The position numbers and the translations under genes were made by a program. From NCBI GenBank assembly GCA_037189845.1, contig JBBCIS010000003.1, forward strand, positions 62,001 through 126,000: a stretch of DNA of 64,000 nucleotides, in the 5' to 3' direction. This stretch comes from JAMLHH01 sp037189845. Lineage in GTDB: Bacteria; Bacteroidota; Bacteroidia; Chitinophagales; JADIYW01. Below, piece by piece: positions 54,170-62,800 of the stretch (positions are counted from its first letter, which is position 1; every line of letters starts with the position of its first letter). The notes beneath the pieces were generated by a model that was not told the DNA's origin, did not search any database, and saw only the letters and a program-made list of their open reading frames with translations.

Positions 54170-55186
54170 TTATATCACTCCTTCCGGATACTGCATCGTC
54201 ACACAATGTAAAGATCCGTGTTGTAAAATTAAAGCAAAACAATTGATTCCGATGACTTCTCTGTCAGAGAAAACTCCCCGTAAAATTTCCAACGCTTCAT
54301 CATCCTGCGTCACTCCATATACCGGTACTAAAACAGCTCCGTTGATGATTGTAAAGTTAGCATAAGTTGCAGGGATTCTGTCTCCGTCATCATCATAGCA
54401 GGCATCAGCCATAGGCAGAGCAACCAGCTTGTAAGATTCCCCGTTTAAATCAGTGAAAGCTTGCAGCTCTTTTTCCATCGCGGCTAAAGCTTCATAATGC
54501 TCATCGGATTCGTCTGTACATTTTACGTAGGCAATCGTTTTTTCATCACAGAATCTTGCCAATGTATCTATATGTGAATCGGTATCATCCCCTGCTAAAT
54601 AGCCATTTTCTAACCATAGCACTTTTTCTGCACCAAATAATTCTTTGAAATTTTCCTCTATATCATCTGCATTCAGGTGAGGATTTCTGTTTGGAGATAA
54701 TTGACAGGAAGTCGTAGTCATAATGACCCCCTTGCCATCACTTTCTATCCCTCCACCTTCGAGCACCATACCTACTTTGAACAGCGCATTGGTTTTGAAG
54801 ATTTCTTTTTCAAAAAGCTGATAATTGATGAGATTATCTTTATCTGAAGCAAATTTCAATCCCCATCCGTTGAAAATAAAATCCAGCATAGTCAGCTCAC
54901 CGTCCTCTTCTATAGTAATAGCTCCGTGATCTCTTGCCCAAGTATCGTTGGATGGAATTTCCGCTAAGATCAAGCGATCTTCAGGAATATTACTCAAATA
55001 ATTTTTGACTTCTGCAACATTATTACAGACCACCAAAACTTTCTGAAATCTGCTGACAGCTTCTGCTATTTCCACAAAACAAGGAATCACTTTGTCCATC
55101 AAAGGTGCCCAATCCGAATTTTTATGCGGAAAAGTTAATTGTACAGCACTTTGAGGTTCCCACTCAGCAGGTAATCTTCTATTCAT
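54170..55186 (-). CDS. aguA: Agmatine deiminase
   Basis: A 338-residue deiminase of the guanidino-group modifying superfamily, releasing ammonia from agmatine to give N-carbamoylputrescine. Conserved features are 'RLPAEWEPQSAVQLTFPH' at the N-terminus, 'NDTWARDHGAI', 'LEGGGIESDGKGVIMTT', 'DTDSHIDTLARF', and the catalytic Cys near the end in 'GSLHCVTMQYPEG'. The length is normal. It is upstream of aguB in the same operon. Confidence 0.96.
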   Translation of the reverse strand: MNRRLPAEWEPQSAVQLTFPHKNSDWAPLMDKVIPCFVEIAEAVSRFQKVLVVCNNVAEVKNYLSNIPEDRLILAEIPSNDTWARDHGAITIEEDGELTMLDFIFNGWGLKFASDKDNLINYQLFEKEIFKTNALFKVGMVLEGGGIESDGKGVIMTTTSCQLSPNRNPHLNADDIEENFKELFGAEKVLWLENGYLAGDDTDSHIDTLARFCDEKTIAYVKCTDESDEHYEALAAMEKELQAFTDLNGESYKLVALPMADACYDDDGDRIPATYANFTIINGAVLVPVYGVTQDDEALEILRGVFSDREVIGINCFALILQHGSLHCVTMQYPEGVI

Positions 55187-55319
55187 TCAAAAGGATTTGA
55201 TACAAAAGTAAGATAAAAAGCCTTTAGAAAGTCTGGATTCTGATTCTTCCGAACTCTCACTGTTGGGAAATTACCCTGCATTTATCCGCAAGCGATTCTC
55301 ACTGTTAATACCTGGATTT

Positions 55320-55522
55320 ATCAAATTCCTGACTTTATACATAAAAAAATAAATTTTTGAAAATCAATTAATTAATTGCAAAAATAAAAATTCGCTTATC
55401 ACAAAATACCAAAAACCTTCTGAGCTATATGAAGCAAAAAAATCATTTTAGAGTGTGTTATTAGTTCCATGGCTCATCTATCCATGGATAAAGTGACTTT
55501 ACTAAAACAGATGGCTATGACT
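55320..55522 (+). repeat. Duplicated leader, copy A (before the fibre gene)
   Basis: A region whose sequence recurs at 59651-59870 ahead of the next gene. Shared blocks include GACTTTATACAT, AATCAATTAATTAATT, CTTATCACAAAATAC, TATATGAAGCAAAAAAATCA, TTTTAGAGTGT and ATGGATAA-GTGACTTTA. The similarity covers untranslated DNA and the first codons of the gene. It probably carries the promoter and 5' UTR. Confidence 0.85.
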
Positions 55523-58500
55523 ACATGTTTAGACTATTACGGCAAGACATTCAAGCAATATTTCTATTGCCTGCCACTACTCTTTTTCCTTTGTGCCTTA
55601 CTGCCTGCCCAGGCGCAAAACGTAGGTATCAACGCTACAGGAGCGATTCCCGATGCTTCGGCTATTCTGGATGTCAGCAGCAGCGACAGAGGACTTTTAG
55701 TGCCACGGGTAGCTTTGCTGGGCAAAACAGATGCTGCCACTATCCTTACGCCCGCTACTTCGCTTCTGGTATATAATACCAATAGCAATATCCTACAAAT
55801 GCCCGAAGGTATCGGATTCTACTACAATGCAGGTACGACACTAGTTCCCAACTGGACAAAGCTGGTAACGGCGAACGATGCCAATGCATGGCAACTGACA
55901 GGCAATGCGCTCACAGTGGACGGCGTAAACTTTATAGGTACTACCGATAATGTGCCGCTCAACTTCAGGGTCAACAACTATCCGGCAGGCAGAATAGACA
56001 ACGGCACCAGAGGCACTACAGCCATCGGCTATCAGGCTTCGGAAGCTAATACTACCGGAAACTGGAACAGTGCTTTCGGCTACCAGTCACTCAACCGCAA
56101 TACCACAGGAAATTATAATACCGCCAACGGCTATCAGGCTTTATATCTGAATGTGGGTGGAGGTACCAATACGGCTACCGGAACGCAGGCATTATTCTCC
56201 AATAGTTCAGGAACCGGCAATGTAGCCAACGGTGCTTTTGCGCTATATAGCAATACATCAGGCAGTGCCAATGTGGCCATTGGCAATTCTGCATTGAATG
56301 GCAATACTATCGGCTACAACAATATTGCCATTGGAGAGCAGACACTGGAAATTAATTCAAACGGAGGTTCTAATATAGCAGTCGGCAGGTTTTCACTCAG
56401 CCGCAATACCGCCGGAAGCAACAATATAGCACAGGGCTACCAGGCATTGTTTTTTAATAACACGGGCAGCAACAACATAGCCATCGGCCTGCATGCCTTG
56501 CGCCAGAATACGACAGGCAGCCACCTTGTAGCCATCGGAGACTCCGCTTTGTTCTTTCAGGATGGCGGTTATGGAGCAAATACCGCCGTAGGCAGCAAGG
56601 CGATGTATAGCAATACGACAGGAAGCTTCAATACAGCCAATGGATACCTGGCTTTGTATTCAAATACCAATGGAGGGGAAAATACTGCCATTGGTAACGA
56701 GGCCCTCACAGCAAATATCTCAGGAGATAGAAATATTGCCGTTGGGACGTTGGCCCTTAATACTAACAGCTCCGGAGGAAATAACGTTGCATTGGGGCAT
56801 GCTACATTGCTGAATAATAATGGTGAGAACAATGTAGCCATAGGCTCAACAGCCATGATGGGGAGCATTGCAAGCTATCCGGCATCCGATAATGTAGCTA
56901 TTGGTGCTTTTTCTATCAATTATATCACATCAGGAAGTGGCAATATAGGAATAGGATATTCTACTTTGAACGGTACTACCACTGGTAGCCGTAATATAGC
57001 CATAGGTGCTCAGGCATTACTTTCTAATACTACTGGCAGCAACCTCGTAGCCATCGGGGATTCCGCTATGTACAGCCAAAATGGAGGATCAGGCTTCAAC
57101 ACCGCTGTAGGCAGCAAAGCACTTAGGGCGAATGTCTCCGGCACTACCAACACTGCCGTAGGTGCCGAATCATTATATTCCAATACGGGTTCTGCCAACA
57201 CGGGGGTAGGCAGTCAGACATTACGAGCCAATACAACCGGGAACTATAATACTGCCACCGGAACCAGTGCTTTATGGACGAATGTCAATGGAAGCTACAA
57301 TACAGCCACCGGATATTCTTCCTTGTACCAAAACTCGGGAGGCCAGTATAATACCGCCACCGGGGCAAATGCACTCAACGGCAATACTGCCGGAAGTAAC
57401 AATGCCGCCATCGGCTATGGTGCAATGTACCGAAATACTACGGGTTTCAGCAATGTCGCCGTAGGTATCCGGGCATTATACAACAACCAGGCAGGCAACA
57501 ACCTCGTAGCCATAGGCGATTCGGCCTTACTGAATCAAAATGGCGGAACTGGTGCCAATACCGCCATAGGCAGCAAAGTAATGTACAGCAATACCACAGG
57601 AAGCAGTAATACGGCAGTCGGAAACAACGCACTGTACAGCAATACCACAGGAAGCCGCAATGTAGCCATCGGTGACTCGGCAATTTACTTAACGGGCAGC
57701 GGATCGTATAATACAGCGAATGGATTTAAAGCACTGTATTCAGGTGGTGGAATGTTAAATACTGCCGTTGGATGCGAAGCACTCCAGAATAATACCGCAG
57801 GGGCGTTGAATACTGCCATAGGAGGGGGAGCATTATCCACCAATACCGATGGCTACTGGAATACTGCCATTGGAGTCTTTGCCCTGAATGACAATACTTT
57901 AGGAATCAGCAATATTGCTACCGGAGTCGGTGCCCTGTACAACAACACCACCGGAAGTAATAATATAGCCTCAGGCAAAGCGGCATTGTACAGCAACGAA
58001 ACAGGCAGCTACATGATAGCCATAGGCGATTCGGCTCTGTACAGCCAAAATGGAGGTACAGGCCGGAATGTCGCAGTAGGCAGCAAGGCATTGCACCGAA
58101 ATACCACAGGGTACATGAATACGGCGTATGGGTACAGGGTCTTGTATAGCAATATTGAAGGATATTGGAATACGGCAAGTGGAGATTTGGCTTTGCATGG
58201 CAATACTTATGGCATAGAAAATACTGCCACCGGAGCCGGAACCATGTTTAACAACAGCACAGGAAGCCATAACACGGCCTACGGATTTAGCGCCTTGTAC
58301 CATAATGCAAGCGGAAACAATAATGTGGCTGTCGGTAAACACGCTTTGCACAATAACCAGACAGTCAGCAATCTCGTAGCCATAGGCGATTCGGCTCTGT
58401 ACAGCCAAAGTGGAGGTGTGCAAAATACCGCCGTGGGTAGCAAGGTATTAAGAAGCAATACCACCGGATCCTACAATACCGCAATGGGTTACAATGCACT

Positions 58501-59500
58501 TCTCAATAACACCACTGCCGGAAACAACGTAGCTATCGGCGTAGATGCGCTGAAAGCCCAATCCCATACCAATGGAGGATTCAGCTATGCTACCCAAAAT
58601 GTAGCGGTAGGGGCAGGAGCTTTGGCGGTAAATAATCCCACTAGCACTTCCAATGGAAGAGAAAACGTAGCCGTCGGGGATGCCTCCCTGATTAGGAATA
58701 CGACAGGCTATAATAATACAGGAAATGGTACACGCACATTGGAATTCAATACGGCAGGATATAACAACACCGCAGTCGGATACTATGCGGGAAGTACAAA
58801 CTCCAATAATGTCAACAATACACTTATAGGCGCCAATGCCAATACGACCGTAAATAATCTTTCTTACGCCACCGCCATCGGCTCGGGTGCTACGGTAGCC
58901 TGCAGCAACTGTATGGCTTTGGGCGGAACTACCGCAACCAACAATACAAGAGTGGGTATCAACAGAAACAATCCTACTTTCACTTTGGATATCAATCAAA
59001 TCGGGGCTTGGGGTATTGGTCTGAGAAATGGGGCAAACTATTGGGAAATTTTTAACAGTGGTACGGATTTAGAGTTATATGCAAACAGTGGTACTCCTAT
59101 CGGACGATTCAATTACACCACTGGTGTTTACACTCCTGTATCCGACAGAAGGCTGAAGACCAATATCAATACCATGGAAAGTGTCCTGGGTAAAGTGATG
59201 AAGCTGGCACCGAGCAGGTACGAATTTATCCGTAACAATCCCGAACATATACAGTCACTGGGTTTCATCGCACAGGATGTCATGCAGCTGTTTCCCGAAT
59301 TGGTCAACAAAAACGATGTGGGCGAAAAAGACCCCGAATTGAAAGAAATTTATACCATGGACTATTCCGGCATGTCGGTAGTGGCCATCAAAGCCATACA
59401 GGAACAGCAAAAAATCATCGAGCAACAGACACAGGAGCTGAAAATATTGAAAGAAAGGCTGGAAAAAATAGAACAGAATATGGCTGTTATTCAGCATTGA
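55484..59500 (+). CDS. Fibre-like surface protein with YadA-head-type repeats and S74 chaperone
   Basis: 1,338 residues from the ATG at 55484, preferred over 55469 because the same 'MDKVTLLK' codons start the neighbouring gene after the duplicated leader. A signal peptide ends '...ALLPAQA'. Next is 'PDASAILDVSSSDRGLLVPRV', typical of Bacteroidota fibre proteins, then about 950 residues of 17-residue repeats such as 'NTTGNYNTANGYQALYL', as in YadA-like heads. The C-terminal domain has S1220-D-R-R-L-K1225 and 'SRYEFI...LGFIAQDVMQLFPELV', the intramolecular chaperone S74 that trimerises and self-cleaves, then a coiled coil. It has no T9SS sorting domain. It is likely a trimeric surface fibre or adhesin. 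Confidence 0.85.
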   Translation: MDKVTLLKQMAMTTCLDYYGKTFKQYFYCLPLLFFLCALLPAQAQNVGINATGAIPDASAILDVSSSDRGLLVPRVALLGKTDAATILTPATSLLVYNTNSNILQMPEGIGFYYNAGTTLVPNWTKLVTANDANAWQLTGNALTVDGVNFIGTTDNVPLNFRVNNYPAGRIDNGTRGTTAIGYQASEANTTGNWNSAFGYQSLNRNTTGNYNTANGYQALYLNVGGGTNTATGTQALFSNSSGTGNVANGAFALYSNTSGSANVAIGNSALNGNTIGYNNIAIGEQTLEINSNGGSNIAVGRFSLSRNTAGSNNIAQGYQALFFNNTGSNNIAIGLHALRQNTTGSHLVAIGDSALFFQDGGYGANTAVGSKAMYSNTTGSFNTANGYLALYSNTNGGENTAIGNEALTANISGDRNIAVGTLALNTNSSGGNNVALGHATLLNNNGENNVAIGSTAMMGSIASYPASDNVAIGAFSINYITSGSGNIGIGYSTLNGTTTGSRNIAIGAQALLSNTTGSNLVAIGDSAMYSQNGGSGFNTAVGSKALRANVSGTTNTAVGAESLYSNTGSANTGVGSQTLRANTTGNYNTATGTSALWTNVNGSYNTATGYSSLYQNSGGQYNTATGANALNGNTAGSNNAAIGYGAMYRNTTGFSNVAVGIRALYNNQAGNNLVAIGDSALLNQNGGTGANTAIGSKVMYSNTTGSSNTAVGNNALYSNTTGSRNVAIGDSAIYLTGSGSYNTANGFKALYSGGGMLNTAVGCEALQNNTAGALNTAIGGGALSTNTDGYWNTAIGVFALNDNTLGISNIATGVGALYNNTTGSNNIASGKAALYSNETGSYMIAIGDSALYSQNGGTGRNVAVGSKALHRNTTGYMNTAYGYRVLYSNIEGYWNTASGDLALHGNTYGIENTATGAGTMFNNSTGSHNTAYGFSALYHNASGNNNVAVGKHALHNNQTVSNLVAIGDSALYSQSGGVQNTAVGSKVLRSNTTGSYNTAMGYNALLNNTTAGNNVAIGVDALKAQSHTNGGFSYATQNVAVGAGALAVNNPTSTSNGRENVAVGDASLIRNTTGYNNTGNGTRTLEFNTAGYNNTAVGYYAGSTNSNNVNNTLIGANANTTVNNLSYATAIGSGATVACSNCMALGGTTATNNTRVGINRNNPTFTLDINQIGAWGIGLRNGANYWEIFNSGTDLELYANSGTPIGRFNYTTGVYTPVSDRRLKTNINTMESVLGKVMKLAPSRYEFIRNNPEHIQSLGFIAQDVMQLFPELVNKNDVGEKDPELKEIYTMDYSGMSVVAIKAIQEQQKIIEQQTQELKILKERLEKIEQNMAVIQH
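56047..58800 (+). repeat. 51-bp coding tandem repeats with a higher-order unit
   Basis: The central part of the fibre gene is built of degenerate 51-bp units (17 residues, NTTGxxNxAxGxxALxx). Over them, a longer marker 'LVAIGDSALYSQNGGTG-NTAVGSKAL' recurs five times, starting near nt 56524, 57044, 57503, 58013 and 58374. Spacings of 459 and 510 are exact multiples of 51. Confidence 0.85.
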
Positions 59501-59831
59501 GCCTGTCAGTACAGACTATCATCTTCATTTATTTACTAATAGTCATTACCATTTCAACAAGTTCATACCATTAAATGCTGTCCACAGTACCATCCATACA
59601 GTTCTTTATACAAAAAGAGAAGTGAATTTTAATAGCGAATTTCTGTTTTAACAAATTCCAGACTTTATACATCATTAAAAAATAAATCATTAAAAATCAA
59701 TTAATTAATTACATAAATAAAAAATCACTTATCACAAAATACTAAAAACCTTTTAAGTTATATGAAGCAAAAAAATCAATTTTAGAGTGTATTATTTAGT
59801 TCCATGAGTAATTCTTTTTGGATGGATTTTC
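59501..59831. other. 331-bp gap before the subtilase gene
   Basis: No gene was seen. The right two thirds is leader copy B (59651-59831). The left part is AT-rich with no clear terminator for the fibre gene. Confidence 0.5.
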
Positions 59832-59870
59832 ATGGATAAGGTGACTTTATTAAAACTGATGGTTATGAAA
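59651..59870 (+). repeat. Duplicated leader, copy B (before the subtilase gene)
   Basis: Diverged second copy of the region at 55320-55522, ahead of and into the start of the subtilase gene. A short insertion/deletion after TTAGTTCCATG changes the frame of an upstream ATG: here it opens an 11-codon frame ending in TAA just inside the real start, whereas in copy A the corresponding ATG is in frame. The ATGGATAA start is therefore the conserved one. Confidence 0.85.
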
Positions 59871-62800
59871 AGATATTTACTGCAGTTATGCCTGATTTTG
59901 CTCGTGTCAGGTAACGGTAAATTGTTGGCGCAGGCCAACAGGATTTCTACCGAACATTTGCTCACAAATGATGAAAAAGCAAGACTCGCAGACTTGGGCA
60001 GAAAGTACGAAAACAGCTATAAAGCTAACTACAGCCAGGCACTGATGGCCGCCAAAAGAAACAACTGGCCATTGGTGATGAGGGATTCTTCAGGTAATAT
60101 ATCTGTCCTCCACGGACTGAGTCCGAATGGAATGCCGATATATTATACCACTGCAAACGCAAATGCAGCTGTCACTATCAGGACAAACAAAGTCTATCCC
60201 GGAGGAGGTGCGGGCTATAATCTCACCGGAAAGTATCGTACGCTTGGAATCTGGGATGTAGGCGCAGTGCGGACATCCCATGAGGAATTTGGTGGTAGGG
60301 TAGTCTATAAAGATAACGCCAGAACCATAGAGTCCCACCCTACCCATGTAGCAGGCACGATGGTGGGAGCAGGGAAAGACCCTAAAGCAAGAGGAATGGC
60401 GTATGAAGCCTATCTGTGGGCATACGATTCAGGCAATGATTTAGCAGAAATGGCCGCCGCCGCTAAGGAGGGCTTGCCCATTTCAAACCATTCATACGGA
60501 GCGATGTACGGGTGGTATTATAACGATAAAGAAAAAGAATGGTATTGGTATGGGGATACTACCATCAGCAGTACGACAGATTATCATTACGGATTTTATG
60601 ATAACGAATCCAAATCCTTAGATGAAATTGCTTTCAACGCAAAACATTATCTAATAGTTTTTGCGGCACACAATGTAAGAGGTATCGAGCCCCCGACACT
60701 CAATACCAAACACAAAATTTGGGCAAATGGGAAATGGATATATAGTACAGGAACAAGAAACTCCAATAATAATTTTGACTGTCTGAATGGTTTAGGCGTT
60801 GCAAAAAACGTGCTCACTGTAGGAGCCGTAAATCCGGTAAACTACTCGGGACCCTCCAGTGTAGTGATGTCTGGATTTAGTGCCTGGGGGCCTACCGATG
60901 ACGGCAGGATCAAGCCCGATATTGTCGGGGACGGAGTCGGAGTATATTCTGCGGATTATCAAAGCGACACAGCTTACGGATACAAAAATGGCACCTCCAT
61001 GGCTACGCCAAGTGTCAGCGGCTCCCTGCTATTGGTACAGGAGCAATATGCTGCCGAAAAGGGAACTTTTATGAACGCTGCCACACTGAAAGCCATCGCC
61101 ATACATACCGCAGACGAGACTGGACCGAATCCGGGACCGGATTATATGTTTGGCTGGGGGCTGATGAATACCGAAAAAGCGATAGACGTGGTCAGTAACA
61201 AGGGCGGCAACCACACCATCAAAAACGGGATTTTATTCAAAAACATCGAACTGAATTACGATCTGCCTGCCGACGGGCAGAGTGCTTACAGGATTACCCT
61301 CGTATGGACAGACCCTGCCGGAACGGTCAGCGCACCCTCGCTGAACAGCAGGACACCCAAATTGGTCAACGACCTCGACCTTTTGGTTTATGACCCTGAA
61401 GATGGGGAAAAGCATTATCCTTGGAGATTAAACCCTGCCAATCCTGCTGCTGCCGCCACGAGAGGGGATAATTTCAGGGACAACGTAGAAGTTATAGATA
61501 TACCTTACCTCCCAAAAATAGATTATAAAATTAAAGTGAGCCACAAAGGACAGCTCGCCAATAACCAGCCATTCTCGCTGATTATTTCCAAAATTCCGAT
61601 TGTAATCCCTGAACTACAAATAAGTTCAAGCGTTTCAACTCCTGTCTGCCCCGGAAAACAGGTACAGTATTCGCAGACTGTACAGGATGATTTTTTTACT
61701 AAATACGCATGGTCATTTCCCTATGGGACACCCTCTTCTTATGTAGGTAAAATTCCTCCTAAAGTCACTTACAATACTCCGGGTGAATACGATGTAGTCT
61801 TGGTCGCCAGTAACGATAAATTTACCAGAGTATTCAAAATGGCCACAAAAACAGTGGTTAGCGATCCCCAACCGGGTACTGTCACCATATCTCAGATCTG
61901 TCAGGATAGCAAACTATATGTAACAGGCAAATCTACGGGAAAGTATTTTAACGATGGGCTCGTTTCCTGGTACGTCAATAACGTATTGGTCAAACCCGAT
62001 GGCAGGTTATTTTATTTATTTGATGGAAGCAACCTAAAAAACGGAGATGTCGTGCGGGCAGAGGTGTCGGCGACTTCATCCTGTAAGACAGCTTATAAGG
62101 TATATTCCAACAGCATCGTCATCCAAAAACCTGCAATAGCGATACCTAAGGTGTCCATTTCTTCCCCTTCCGAATATTTCTGCACAGGCGGAAAAATAAC
62201 GGTCACACCCCATGTTACCAATAAATCAGACGTTAAATATGGATATAACTATTGGTATGTCAATGGCAAGTACTATAACGATACTGAAGATGGAGTACCT
62301 GTTTCATATTGGCCCGATGCAAGTGCAAGTGAAGTAAAAATATACTGCATATATGTAGCCCATACAGAATGTTCAGGCACACTTCGCGACACCTCGCAGA
62401 CACTGGTATTTAAAAGAGGAGCGCCTTTCAATCCTGTGGTCAGCATCAGCACGCCCAAAACCAAAATCTGTAACGGAGAATGGGTAGAAATTACAGGAAC
62501 TACTAATATACCCGAATCAGGGAGACAAGTGATGTGGTATCTCAACGGCATGCCTTATTCAGAAGGATTTAATACAGTAGGCTTTACTTTAAAAAACGGA
62601 GACAAGGTGTATTGCAAAATCACTTCCACCAATCCTTGTGCATCTCAATCGGAAGTCATTTCCAACGAAATCACTTTCATCGGTACCGATATGCTTTTCC
62701 CTACCGTGAGCATACGTGCCACCAAAACATCTATCTGCCAAAATGAAGTCGTGACATTTTTTGCCGATGCCACCGACAAAGGCACGAATCCTACTTATAA

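Noticed and set aside
56047..58800. CRISPR array
   Set aside because: The regular 51-bp periodicity is coding, in one uninterrupted frame, and degenerate throughout, without conserved repeats separated by unique spacers.
56569..58999. Several long minus-strand frames across the fibre gene
   Set aside because: They arise from the repetitive codon usage of the 51-bp repeats on the other strand and give repeated Pro/Ala/Leu- or Cys-rich nonsense without family features.
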